A stretch of DNA of 40,609 nucleotides, taken from positions 1-40,609 of the forward strand of contig VSND01000040.1 of assembly GCA_009774145.1 (NCBI GenBank). The letters are read 5' to 3'. Each line of letters starts with the position of its first letter. Positions within the stretch are counted from its first letter, which is position 1. Shown here piece by piece: positions 7,035 through 15,061 of this stretch. Below the pieces are notes generated by a model. The model was not told where the DNA came from and searched no databases. It was given only the letters and a program-made list of their open reading frames with translations. Origin of the DNA: Lachnospiraceae bacterium. GTDB lineage: Bacteria > Bacillota > Clostridia > Lachnospirales > Lachnospiraceae. A program made the position numbers and the translations under genes.

Positions 7035-8070
7035 AGATGCATACAGACAATGGAACGAAACGATTGTTCCCGACCGGACACTGACCGACCGACTGCTCCG
7101 GAAAGCTGCCGGGAGGAACCGAAAACAGACACATACCTTATGGTATCGGACGGCAGCAGCTGTTTTCCTCTTCTGCGCGGCCGTTTCATGTTCCATGCCG
7201 GCGCTGATTGCTCATGCCGAACCGGTCTATGAGTTTTTGTATTTTCTGTCCCCAAAGACCGCCCAGTATTTTATGCCGGTGCAGATGACTTCCGAGGATC
7301 AGGGTATCCGCATGGAAGTCGTATCTGCCTTCGTTCATGATGATACCGCCGAGATCTATATCACGATGGAAGACCTGGAAAGCGATCGGATCGATGGTTC
7401 CACGGATCTTTTTGACAGCTATTCCATTCACCGGCCCTTCGATTCCGTCGGAACCTGTGAACGTGCCGGTTATGACGCCGCAACCGGCAGGGTCGCATTT
7501 CTGATCACACTGAAAGAACGGTCGCAGGACTGGTCAGAGCATCCGATCCAGGGAGATAAGATCACGTTCTCTGTGCGGGAATTTCTAAGTCACAAAGCAA
7601 CTTATGAAGATCTTGTGATTCCTCTGGATCTGACACAGGTTTCAGCGGAGCCGGCTACACAAAAAGCAGACCTGAGAGGATGCGGCGGAGATTATGAAGC
7701 TTACGGCATCGGCAATACAGCGGATGTTCTGGTTCCAGGCGCTTCCACGAACATTCTTCCGGACGGCAGTATCACTCTGACCGCATGGGGCTACCAGGAC
7801 GGCATGCTCCATATCCAGACCCGTCTGGGAAATACCCTGGAGCATGACAACCACGGTTATCTGTGGCTGGAGGATTCCAATGGAAAGCGAAATTCCGCTT
7901 ACAGTATTTCTTTTCAGGATGAGACGGATCCGGAGCATCCGGTCACATACTGCGAAGAAGTCTTTGATCTTTCCATGGAGGAACTCGCAGACTGTACGCT
8001 GCACGGATACTATGTGATCTCCGGCCAGAGGACAGAAGGGAACTGGAAAGTCACCTTCCCGCTGGAGTGA
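7024..8070 (+). CDS. DUF4179-like transmembrane anti-sigma protein
   Basis: This 348-residue protein has a short basic cytoplasmic segment (1-42), one membrane helix at about 43-62 (TAAAVFLFCAAVSCSMPALI) and an extracytoplasmic region of DUF4179 type. That region starts with a stretch resembling other clostridial anti-sigma proteins (FLYFLSPKTAQYFMPVQMTS). Its ATG follows AAAGGAGG inside the end of the sigma gene, with 11 bases of overlap. By position and architecture it is the cognate anti-sigma factor of the 6561-7034 sigma. A bidirectional hairpin terminator follows at 8087-8126. Confidence 0.78.
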   Translation: MKFKDAYRQWNETIVPDRTLTDRLLRKAAGRNRKQTHTLWYRTAAAVFLFCAAVSCSMPALIAHAEPVYEFLYFLSPKTAQYFMPVQMTSEDQGIRMEVVSAFVHDDTAEIYITMEDLESDRIDGSTDLFDSYSIHRPFDSVGTCERAGYDAATGRVAFLITLKERSQDWSEHPIQGDKITFSVREFLSHKATYEDLVIPLDLTQVSAEPATQKADLRGCGGDYEAYGIGNTADVLVPGASTNILPDGSITLTAWGYQDGMLHIQTRLGNTLEHDNHGYLWLEDSNGKRNSAYSISFQDETDPEHPVTYCEEVFDLSMEELADCTLHGYYVISGQRTEGNWKVTFPLE

Positions 8071-8086
8071 ACCTGTCTGATCCGAC

Positions 8087-8126
8087 GCAAAACGGTCTGC
8101 ATGCAATATCGTGCAGACCATTTTGC
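8087..8126. terminator. Bidirectional hairpin terminator
   Basis: GCAAAACGGTCTGCA (8087-8101) pairs with TGCAGACCATTTTGC (8112-8126) with one mismatch. It is located between the ends of the plus-strand anti-sigma gene and the minus-strand RHH gene. The A- and T-rich arms fit termination in both directions. Confidence 0.65.
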
Positions 8127-8146
8127 AATGGTGTTCCAGACGTATG

Positions 8147-8350
8147 CTACGGAATGTCAAGCTCCGGAGGGACATCCAGTTCCTCCGGAACCGGCCGGCC
8201 GTTTTTCTTCCGCTGTCTGACGCACTCCGTCAGCAGATATTCGATCTGCCCGTTTACAGAGCGGAAATCGTCCTCTGCCCACGCTGCGATGGCATCGTAA
8301 AGCTTTGGAGACAGACGCAGAGGTACCTGTTTTTTTCGATTATCCGCCAT
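8147..8350 (-). CDS. Ribbon-helix-helix (Arc-like) DNA-binding protein
   Basis: This 67-residue protein starts with the beta strand KQVPLRLSPKLYDAI, followed by AAWAEDDFRSVNGQIEYLL. That is the ribbon-helix-helix fold of Arc-type regulators, including the N-G-Q-I-E-Y-L-L pattern typical of Arc-family proteins in Clostridia. It follows the SPFH-domain gene with its ATG one base past that gene's stop codon, so the two are co-transcribed. It probably binds DNA as a dimer. The repeated TGATAT elements over the operon promoter (9392-9432) are an attractive but unproven operator. Confidence 0.75.
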   Translation of the reverse strand: MADNRKKQVPLRLSPKLYDAIAAWAEDDFRSVNGQIEYLLTECVRQRKKNGRPVPEELDVPPELDIP

Positions 8351-8351
8351 A

Positions 8352-9374
8352 TCAGTACAGCGTTCCCGTATTCACGATGGGCTGCGCGTCGTGGTTTCCG
8401 CAGAGGACAACCAGCAGGTTGGAAACCATGGCCGCCTTCCGCTCTTCGTCCAGTTCCACCACTTCATGCTCGCTGAGCCGTTCCAGCGCCATCTCCACCA
8501 TGCCTACCGCGCCGTCCACGATCATCTTCCTTGCATCGATGATGGCAGAAGCCTGCTGACGCTGGAGCATGACAGCTGCGATTTCCGGCGCATAGGCAAG
8601 ACAGGTGATCCGCGCCTCCAGGATCTCGATTCCCGCTTCATTGACCCGTTCCTGAATCTCATCCCGGATTCTTGCCGCCACGATCTCGCTGGATCCTCTG
8701 AGACTTCCTTCGTCTGCGATTCCGTCTCCCGTTGTATCCACGCCCGGCGCCACGTCATAGGGATAGAGTCTTACAATATTCCGAAGGGCGCTGTCACACT
8801 GCAGAGAAAGAAATTCCTTGTAATTGTCCACATTGAACACCGCCCTTGCCGTGTCCACAATCCTCCAAGTGACGGCAATACCGATCTCAACGGGATTGCC
8901 CAGGCAGTCGTTGATCTTCTGGCGGTTGTTGCTTAAGGTCATGATCTTCAAAGAGATCTTTTTTCCGGTATTTTCAAAAGATACCGTTCCGGCAGGCGCG
9001 TCCGGATTGGCAGTCAGCACATGCTTCACATCTCCGCTCTGGCTGAGCTTTGTCTTTGCAGCGGGATTGACGCTGGTACAGAAAGGATTCACGCAATAAA
9101 AGCCATGCTCCTTCAGGGTTCCCACGTATTTTCCGAACAGAGTAAGCACCAGAGCTTCCTGCGGCTTCAGTATTCTCAGCCCGCACAGGGGGATCCAGCC
9201 AATACTCAAAACGATGATGCAGACGACCATCAGGACAACTGCCAGCGGACTCCAGCTGTTCTGCATCCATATTCCGCTGAAGACGGTTCCGGCGATTGCC
9301 AGTGCATACAGGAGCGCGATCAGCAGAAGCGCAGTCATACCGTTCTTTTTCTTACTTAATACGATTTCGTTCAT
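8352..9374 (-). CDS. SPFH/Band-7 domain membrane protein
   Basis: The protein has 340 residues from the ATG at 9372-9374, chosen because GGAGG lies eight bases upstream; an earlier in-frame ATG lacks this. Two membrane helices (about 13-34 and 42-64) are followed by a Band-7/SPFH domain (LRILKPQEALVLTLFGKYVG onward, then NPVEIGIAVTWRIVDTARAV). A helical C-terminal section (MLQRQQASAIIDARKMIVDG) follows. SPFH proteins oligomerise as membrane scaffolds or flotillin-like assemblies. Pairing with a small RHH protein is a recurrent arrangement in Clostridia, where the C-terminal tail of the operon is sometimes described as regulatory. The substrate of the scaffold is unknown. Confidence 0.85.
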   Translation of the reverse strand: MNEIVLSKKKNGMTALLLIALLYALAIAGTVFSGIWMQNSWSPLAVVLMVVCIIVLSIGWIPLCGLRILKPQEALVLTLFGKYVGTLKEHGFYCVNPFCTSVNPAAKTKLSQSGDVKHVLTANPDAPAGTVSFENTGKKISLKIMTLSNNRQKINDCLGNPVEIGIAVTWRIVDTARAVFNVDNYKEFLSLQCDSALRNIVRLYPYDVAPGVDTTGDGIADEGSLRGSSEIVAARIRDEIQERVNEAGIEILEARITCLAYAPEIAAVMLQRQQASAIIDARKMIVDGAVGMVEMALERLSEHEVVELDEERKAAMVSNLLVVLCGNHDAQPIVNTGTLY

Positions 9375-9391
9375 TTGTAGAACCTCCATTT

Positions 9392-9432
9392 TTTGATATC
9401 AAAATCATATCACTCTGATTCTAAAATGTCAA
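9392..9432 (-). promoter_or_regulatory. Strong promoter with overlapping TGATAT repeats, SPFH-RHH operon
   Basis: On the minus strand TTGACA (9427-9432), exactly 17 bp and TATGAT (9404-9409) make a near-consensus promoter. TGATAT occurs just before the -10 and again as the palindrome TGATATCA downstream. These repeats could be the operator of the RHH protein in the same operon. Confidence 0.7.
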
Positions 9433-9487
9433 CAAAAAATATTTACGGAAATTCATTTGATTAGACCAGTATAATATTGCACCAAAA

Positions 9488-9532
9488 AAACCGGGACGCG
9501 GCAGCTGTCACACAGTTACCGCGTCCCGGTTT
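9488..9532 (-). terminator. Intrinsic terminator of the DUF1963-type gene
   Basis: AAACCGGGACGCGG (9488-9501) pairs perfectly with CCGCGTCCCGGTTT (9519-9532). On the minus strand it is followed by a run of T, so it terminates transcription arriving from the 9622-10643 gene. Confidence 0.8.
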
Positions 9533-9621
9533 CTCATGAATGCAGATATTGCAATGTTACACAGCAGGAAGGCATTTTCCTCGATCTCCCCATTGGAAAG
9601 TGGGAACAGATGCACAGGGCG

Positions 9622-10643
9622 TCAGGTCTGTTGGTGATGCATGGAGGCCACCTGACACTCCGGGCACACCTCCACATAGCAGTTGCCCTCCATAAAGTCC
9701 AGCATCTCCCACGAGAGCCTGGCCAGAAACTTCATTGGCTTGCCGCAGTCCGGACAGGGGGTGTACTCCCAGTCCTGGATCCAGAAGGGGAAGCCGCCAA
9801 TGGTGCTGGTCTCGTCCCAGTCCGCCCCATAGAAAAGGGGAGCCGGCTCTTCGGCCAGCACATAGGGGTTGTCCCCCATCTGCTCCACATCCTCGTCCTC
9901 CATAGCCTCCTCGCAACCGCCCTCATAAGGGAAAATAGGAGTGCTGCCTCCGTCCAGGGTGAAACGGGAGTAGGACGGGCTGGCCCATGGGATGCAGCCA
10001 AGGCAGGCGGTAGCGGTGAAGATGCCGTCTATCCCCAGAAAGCGCAGGCGTTCGTCCCGGCCGTCCAGAACCAGAAAATCCGACAGCCTGCCGCCGCACA
10101 CCGGGCACCGGTCCTTACGCGGGCGAAAAATACGAGCGGTACCGTCCCTGGCCTGATCCCCCTTGACGAGAGGATACAGGTGTCAAAATTCAGCTGCCGC
10201 CGCTTCCCGGCTTTGTCGAAGGTCCAGCCGCCGCACTGGGCATACACTGAGGGATCCACATACAGCTTCTTCCTCCAGGAACGGGGGTTCTGCTCCAGCT
10301 CATAGAGGGTCTCCAGTGCCTTATCATCCCCCTGCATGGCCAGACAGCACATCAGATTTCCCGCCGTCTGTGGGTCCTCCGTCTCCAGCAGCCTGGCAAT
10401 CAGGCCATCACGCACGTCCTTTGGGGCGTGATAGTAGATCTCACTGGGGCGAAACACTTCTTTCTCCAGGGCCGCCCGGGCCAGTTCCGGAGAAAAGATG
10501 CCGTGGACATTGATGAGTCCCTTCAAATCCTCGTCCCACCAGTCGTCATTCAAACGCTCCACATGAGCGATGAGGTCCTGTAATTTTGCCTGAACCTGCT
10601 CCGGGGTCCAGTCACAGGGCGGGATATACGGAGATTTTGCCAT
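9622..10643 (-). pseudogene. DUF1963 (YwqG)-like protein gene with one frameshift
   Basis: Two overlapping frames make one protein. The first begins MAKSPYIPPCDWTPEQVQ (ATG at 10643, AAGGAG nine bases upstream) and runs to LNFDTC. The protein continues in the next frame as YPLVKGDQARDGTARIF, then DRCPVCGGRLSDF, to VASMHHQQT. The shift is explained by one missing base where TGT-TAT is expected and TGTAT is found (about 10170-10180). The C-terminal half has the DUF1963 hallmarks TIGGFPFWIQDWEYTPC and CGKPMKFLA, and two CxxC pairs that may bind zinc. Function is unknown. The defect could be real or a sequencing error; the reading frame is otherwise well preserved. Confidence 0.75.
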
Positions 10644-10676
10644 GATGATCAACTCCTTTTCATTTTGTTAAAATCC

Positions 10677-10705
10677 ATTTTATCACAGCCCGTTTCAGGC
10701 ATCAA
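10677..10705 (-). promoter_or_regulatory. Promoter of the DUF1963-type gene
   Basis: TTGATG (10700-10705), a 17-bp spacer and TAAAAT (10677-10682) on the minus strand, about 35 bp before the ATG at 10643. Confidence 0.55.
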
Positions 10706-10809
10706 TGTGCGATCCGTATTGTTAAGATATTATCAATCCCAAAAACAGCCAGTGTCAAAAGAAGGAAACGCTCCATATACTATCAAAAAGAATATAAAAA
10801 CCGGTAACT

Positions 10810-11382
10810 ATGAACAGATCATGTAATTTCAGCAACGTCACCAACGATTATCTGGCATTCTACGACTGCATTCTGTCCGATATGATGGACGAAATGACGC
10901 ACGCAGAACTGTCAGACAGTATCTCCCACAACTTCATTACACAGATGATCCCGCATCATCAGGGAGCCATCGAAATGTCAAGAACGATTCTGAAGTACAC
11001 CACTCATATACCGCTCCAGAATCTCGCCCTGCAGATCATCACAGGGCAGACAAAAAGCATCTCCGACATGCGTGCGATTCTGTGTCAATGCGATGCCATT
11101 CACAACTGCAAAGAAGATCTGCGCTGTTATCAGACCCGCACAAAGAAGATTCTGCAGACCCTGTTCTGCCAGATGAAGCACGCCTGCTCCACCAACTGCG
11201 TCAACGGCAATTTTATCCGGGAGATGATTCCGCACCACTGCGGAGCCGTCGCCATGTCGGAGAATACGCTGCGGTACTGCATCTGTCCGGAGCTGATTCC
11301 GATCCTGGATTCGATCATCCAGACGCAGAAACAGGAAGTGCAGATGATGCAGTGTATGCTGCAGCGCATGGGATGCCGCTGA
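10810..11382 (+). CDS. Tandem DUF305 protein (ferritin-like helical bundle), Cys/His-rich
   Basis: This 190-residue protein contains two DUF305 units. The first has MIPHHQGAIEMS around residues 46-57 and the second MIPHHCGAVAMS around 139-150, each with the paired His typical of the family. DUF305 domains adopt a ferritin-like helical fold and some relatives are linked to copper or other metal handling. Here no signal peptide or lipobox is present, unlike many DUF305 proteins, so it should be cytoplasmic. It contains about a dozen cysteines, supporting metal binding. No Shine-Dalgarno is seen before the ATG. It stands alone on the plus strand between minus-strand genes. Confidence 0.8.
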   Translation: MNRSCNFSNVTNDYLAFYDCILSDMMDEMTHAELSDSISHNFITQMIPHHQGAIEMSRTILKYTTHIPLQNLALQIITGQTKSISDMRAILCQCDAIHNCKEDLRCYQTRTKKILQTLFCQMKHACSTNCVNGNFIREMIPHHCGAVAMSENTLRYCICPELIPILDSIIQTQKQEVQMMQCMLQRMGCR

Positions 11383-11439
11383 CATACAAAGATGATTCCA
11401 CAGTTCCGGATGAGATCCGTTTTGGCAGCGGCGCCTTTG

Positions 11440-12381
11440 TTAAAACGCTCCCATCTGCCGAAATAAAAAGATCCATCCGCAGATGGTCACACACGAAAAC
11501 AGGGAAGAAAAGATAAGACACCCTGCCGCCAGTTCTGCGTTGCTGTCCATCTGCTGCGCCATGGTGTAGCTGGATACCGCACAGGGCGCGCCGAAGATCA
11601 CGATCAGAAGCGCCAGAGGGATGCCCCGGAACCCCATCAGGTATCCGGCTGTCAGTGCAAGACCCGGACTGAGAATCAGCTTTCCGAGGACACCGAAGAC
11701 GATATTTCTGAGGTTGTCCCGCACACTGCCGAAATAAAATGAGGCTCCCATAATAAGAAGCGCTGCCGGCGTAGCTGCCGAAGCCACCTGACTGACAGGT
11801 TTCAGAAAGACCTCCGGAACGGTTATGCCGAAAGCCACCGCACAGATCCCGGCGGCAGCGCCGAGAATCAGAGGATTGGTCAGAATCTTCCGGGCCATCT
11901 GTGCAGGATGTATCTTTCCGCCCCGGAATCCCTCCAGCGTCACCACTGCCAGAATGTTGTAGAGCGGCACGATAACTGCCAGCATGATGGCTGTAAGCCC
12001 CAGAGCTTCCTCTCCCATCAGATTCTGCATGATCGGAAGCCCCATGAGTACCAGATTTCCCCGGTAGCATGCCTGAATAAAGGCGCCTCGGCTCTGGCAG
12101 TCCCCAATGGTCAGAAGCGCAAAAGCCGCTCCCAGAAAACAGACCAGAAAAAGCATTCCCACGCAAAAGACAAAATACGACGGAATCAGCACACCGGAAA
12201 AATCCGCAGAATAGATATTATAAAACATCATAAACGGAAACATGACCTGGAAAACCGCATTGTTTACATGCTTTAATTCCAGGTCAGTCAAAAGCTTCAG
12301 CCGGCGGGCGCCCATCCCCAGCAAAATCAGAAGGAAGATGGGAAACACCGCTTCAACTGCAATGATAAAATTTGCCAGCAT
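11440..12381 (-). CDS. AEC-family (auxin efflux carrier-like) transporter
   Basis: This 313-residue, very hydrophobic protein has about ten membrane helices in two repeats. Family features include the N-terminal helix FPIFLLILLGMGARRLKLL and the conserved region FQVMFPFMMFYNIY. The second half contains NPLILGAAAGICA and SPGLALTAGYLMG. AEC carriers export or exchange organic anions such as malate, lactate or amino-acid-derived acids, but the substrate cannot be predicted. The ATG follows AGGAG. The gene starts six bases after the NUDIX gene stop (12388), so it is the last gene of the rsfS-NUDIX run. Confidence 0.85.
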   Translation of the reverse strand: MLANFIIAVEAVFPIFLLILLGMGARRLKLLTDLELKHVNNAVFQVMFPFMMFYNIYSADFSGVLIPSYFVFCVGMLFLVCFLGAAFALLTIGDCQSRGAFIQACYRGNLVLMGLPIMQNLMGEEALGLTAIMLAVIVPLYNILAVVTLEGFRGGKIHPAQMARKILTNPLILGAAAGICAVAFGITVPEVFLKPVSQVASAATPAALLIMGASFYFGSVRDNLRNIVFGVLGKLILSPGLALTAGYLMGFRGIPLALLIVIFGAPCAVSSYTMAQQMDSNAELAAGCLIFSSLFSCVTICGWIFLFRQMGAF

Positions 12382-12387
12382 GTTTTG

Positions 12388-13008
12388 TTACTCCTGTCTG
12401 ACAAAATAAAACGGGTCTTCATCTGTATGATGCAGAAAATGCATCATCAGATAGCCGCAGTTCATGGACACATTCTCTTCTTTCAGAATTCTCCGGATCT
12501 CTTCCCGGTCTGCCAGAACCACCTCCAGCTGTTCGTTATCCTCAAGGCCTTCCCGGGAAACCTTCCCGGTGGCATAACCGTAGACGGTTGCACAGGACTC
12601 GTCGGTCATACCAATGGTTGTATAGAAAGCTTTATGGTACATCTCATCCACCTGCAGAGGTTCAAAATCCAGACCGGTCTCTTCTTTTAATTCTCTGGCT
12701 CCTGCCTGGGCATAAGTCTCTCCTTCATCCACCAGTCCGGCCGGAAGCTCATAGATATAATCGTCAATGGAAAAACGGTACTGGCGCACCAGAACCATCC
12801 GGTCGCGCTTCTCTCCATAGATGCTGTAGATAATCACACCATCCGGGGTATTTTTTCGGGTATTGATCTTAAGATGTTCCACATCCTTTCCCCGGGATGC
12901 CACATGATACAGTCCTCTGCCGCCGACTTTATTCTCGTAATGCAGATTGTACATATTAAGAAAACGGTTATCCGTTGTCTTTTCAATTGAAAGTATATGA
13001 TTTCCCAT
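12388..13008 (-). CDS. NUDIX hydrolase, ADP-ribose pyrophosphatase-like
   Basis: The 206-residue protein has a full Nudix box, G-x5-E-x7-R-E-x2-E-E-x-G, in GLVDEGETYAQAGARELKEE followed by TGL. The glutamates there coordinate Mg2+. The upstream context (VLVRQYRFSIDDYIYELPAG) is typical of the ADP-ribose/NUDT5-type subgroup, which hydrolyses nucleoside diphosphate sugars. The start follows TTAGAGG within the last codons of rsfS, so the gene is translationally close-coupled. It is followed by the AEC transporter. Substrate preference is inferred from subgroup resemblance only. Confidence 0.85.
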   Translation of the reverse strand: MGNHILSIEKTTDNRFLNMYNLHYENKVGGRGLYHVASRGKDVEHLKINTRKNTPDGVIIYSIYGEKRDRMVLVRQYRFSIDDYIYELPAGLVDEGETYAQAGARELKEETGLDFEPLQVDEMYHKAFYTTIGMTDESCATVYGYATGKVSREGLEDNEQLEVVLADREEIRRILKEENVSMNCGYLMMHFLHHTDEDPFYFVRQE

Positions 13009-13010
13009 TC

Positions 13011-13373
13011 CTATGCCTCTAAGTCTACTTTTTCCACCAGGTTCCCGTCCCGCCAGATCCGTTCCAGATCATAAAACAGGCGGTTCTCTTCGTCAAAAAT
13101 ATGAATAATGATGTCCTGATAATCCATCAGAATCCAGTTGGCAGTCTGATAGCCCTCCACCTGCTTTGGCGTGAAGCCGGCCTTTCCAAGCTTCTCTTCC
13201 ACTTCATCCGCCATTGCCTGCACCTGGTTATGGTTGCTGCCGGATGCAATGACAAAATAATCTGCAAGAACAGAGACATCCGAGATGTCCAGAAGCTTCA
13301 GATCCTTCGCTTTCTTCTCTTCCAGCGCATTGACAACGATCTTTGCCATCTCTTTTGAATTGTTTGCTACCAT
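13011..13373 (-). CDS. rsfS: Ribosome silencing factor RsfS
   Basis: The protein is 120 residues with the RsfS/DUF143 signature: DLKLLDISDVSVLADYFVIA, SGSNHNQVQAMADEVE, then GYQTANWILMDYQDIIIHIF. RsfS binds L14 on the 50S subunit and blocks subunit joining when nutrients are limiting. The open frame extends upstream, but the ATG at 13371-13373 has GGAGG six bases before it and matches the family N-terminus. It follows yqeK and nadD, the common Firmicutes order nadD-yqeK-rsfS, and precedes the NUDIX gene. Confidence 0.92.
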   Translation of the reverse strand: MVANNSKEMAKIVVNALEEKKAKDLKLLDISDVSVLADYFVIASGSNHNQVQAMADEVEEKLGKAGFTPKQVEGYQTANWILMDYQDIIIHIFDEENRLFYDLERIWRDGNLVEKVDLEA

Positions 13374-13447
13374 AGATACCCTCCTGTCATAAGTTGTCGG
13401 AACATCTGCGCCGCAGTACGCTCCGATTCCGCTTCGCTCCATCCCGG

Positions 13448-14026
13448 TCACGGGTTTTGCTGCATATAGTAATCATACGTCTTTTTTGTCATTGCGTCAA
13501 CATGTTCTGCGGAATCTCCCAGATATCCAAGCGTATCTTCCAGGATCTTTATCAGCGCCTGATCCAGATCCATGAATGCAAGCTGCCTGATCTTTGGAAG
13601 ATTCGGCGCTTTGTCACGTCTGGGTTCAATATAATCCGATACATAGACGATCTTGTCCAGCAGCGTCATGTCCGGCCGTCCGGTCGTATGCCAGCGGATG
13701 GCATTCAGGATCTCCTCATCCTCAATGTCATATTTCTTCTTTGCCAGAAACGCTCCCAGCTTTGCATGAAGCATAAAAGGATTCTTACGCTCCAGACTGC
13801 TGATCTCCAGATGATGCTTCTCCGCCATTTTCAGCTTCTTTGCATTCGGCATACATTTGGCGCAGTCATGCAGAAGACCTGCCAGCATGGCTTTCTCCAG
13901 GTCATACTCATAACGCATGGCAAGCGCAGCGCAGGTATACATGACCCCAAGCGTATGCTCGAATCTGCTGTCATCCATCTCTTTTTTTAAATCTTTTTTC
14001 AAATCCTTGATGCAGATTGCATCCAT
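13448..14026 (-). CDS. yqeK: YqeK-type HD-domain Ap4A hydrolase (symmetrical)
   Basis: This 192-residue HD-domain protein has His24 in SRFEHTLGV, the HD pair in AGLLHDCAK (residues 49-57), AIRWHTTGRPDM and VYVSDYIEPRRD. These metal ligands are as expected for the YqeK family. YqeK proteins hydrolyse diadenosine tetraphosphate to two ADP, removing alarmone-like dinucleotides. The ATG is preceded by AGGGGAGAGG. The gene lies between nadD and rsfS in the usual Firmicutes cluster. Confidence 0.92.
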   Translation of the reverse strand: MDAICIKDLKKDLKKEMDDSRFEHTLGVMYTCAALAMRYEYDLEKAMLAGLLHDCAKCMPNAKKLKMAEKHHLEISSLERKNPFMLHAKLGAFLAKKKYDIEDEEILNAIRWHTTGRPDMTLLDKIVYVSDYIEPRRDKAPNLPKIRQLAFMDLDQALIKILEDTLGYLGDSAEHVDAMTKKTYDYYMQQNP

Positions 14027-14098
14027 TGTCCTCTCCCCTTATTCCGGTTTTGCATCTTTTCTTTCAGCCTTCGGCAGATGCTGTTTTCAGACTCGCTG

Positions 14099-14746
14099 TC
14101 ATCTCTCCTGTGCTCCGGCTGTTCTGTCCTTCGAGCCATATAAGCCCTTCTGCCGGATATACATTTCCACTGCCTTTGGCAGCATATGGGCGACTTCCTT
14201 TCCTTCGGACAGGCTCTCCCGGATATCCGCAGAGGCAATATCCATACTGGGCGTGTCCAGTATATGGATCTCTGCCCCATACCGCTCTTCCAGCTCCCGG
14301 ATCCGCTTCTCCACCTGCTGTCTGGCATGATGGTCTCTCACGGCAGCCAGCAGGATACATTCCCTGCTGATGATGCCCGGTTCCTTCCAGTTGTCAAACT
14401 CAAAGAGAGAATCTGCTCCCATGATAAAATAAAATACCGTATCCGGATGCTGTTCATTCAGACGCTGAAGCGTCTCATACGTATAATGATATGCCGAAGC
14501 CGAACGCTCCATATCGCAGAGCTTCAGATACGGAATATTCTGAATGGCCAGCCGGAGCATCTCCATCCTGCATTCCATATCCGCCTGTCTGGTATCCCGC
14601 TTATGAGGCGGATTCCCGTTAGGGAGCATCCAGATCTCATCCAGCGCGCACTGTTCATATGCCCGTTCAGCCAGTATCAAATGCGCATGGTGGACCGGAT
14701 CAAAGGTTCCGCCCATGATGCCAATATGCCTCTTTGTGTCAGCCAT
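14099..14746 (-). CDS. nadD: Nicotinate-nucleotide adenylyltransferase
   Basis: This 215-residue nucleotidyltransferase has the signature GIMGGTFDPVHHAHLILAER at residues 9-28, where the His-x-x-His lies in the ATP site. It also carries FYFIMGADSLFEFDNWKEP and the C-terminal SMDIASADIRESLSEGK (the I-S-S-T/S-x-I-R equivalent). NadD transfers AMP to nicotinate mononucleotide in NAD synthesis. It starts eleven bases after yhbY and precedes yqeK. The last 10-12 residues (KDRTAGAQER) extend slightly past the family's usual end. Confidence 0.94.
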   Translation of the reverse strand: MADTKRHIGIMGGTFDPVHHAHLILAERAYEQCALDEIWMLPNGNPPHKRDTRQADMECRMEMLRLAIQNIPYLKLCDMERSASAYHYTYETLQRLNEQHPDTVFYFIMGADSLFEFDNWKEPGIISRECILLAAVRDHHARQQVEKRIRELEERYGAEIHILDTPSMDIASADIRESLSEGKEVAHMLPKAVEMYIRQKGLYGSKDRTAGAQER

Positions 14747-14757
14747 ACTTTCTGCCC

Positions 14758-15051
14758 TTACCGGGGCAGGACAATCTTTTTCTTCTCGTCCCTGCCTTCT
14801 TTATATAATACAATCTTCTTGCCAATGACCTGCACCACCTGAGAACGGGTGCGTTCCGATACCACTGCCGCCAGCTCCTTCGGATCATCCATGCAGTTCT
14901 GCAGGACGCTTACCTTGATCAGTTCTCTGGCTTCCAGCGCCTCCTCAATCGCTGCCGTATTCTCCGGCGTCAGGCTGTTCTTCCCGATCTGGAAGATCGG
15001 ATCCATATTCATGGCAAGTCCTTTTAAATATGCTCTTTGTTTGCTTGTCAT
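14758..15051 (-). CDS. yhbY: YhbY/CRM-domain RNA-binding protein
   Basis: This 97-residue single CRM domain contains LTSKQRAYLKGLA-type opening residues (MTSKQRAYLKGLAMNMDPIF), QIGKNSLTPENTAAIEEALE, ARELIKVSVLQN and QVIGKKIVLYKE. YhbY proteins associate with pre-50S particles during ribosome assembly. The frame is open further upstream, but the ATG at 15049-15051 follows AAAGGA and gives the family N-terminus. The longer start would lie inside obgE. The genomic order obgE-yhbY-nadD is common in Clostridia. Confidence 0.92.
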   Translation of the reverse strand: MTSKQRAYLKGLAMNMDPIFQIGKNSLTPENTAAIEEALEARELIKVSVLQNCMDDPKELAAVVSERTRSQVVQVIGKKIVLYKEGRDEKKKIVLPR

Positions 15052-15061
15052 AATCTTTCCT

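Noticed and set aside
14186..14842. 218-codon plus-strand frame opposite nadD
   Set aside because: The sense strand encodes a complete NadD with its nucleotide-binding signature, so the opposite frame is a shadow.
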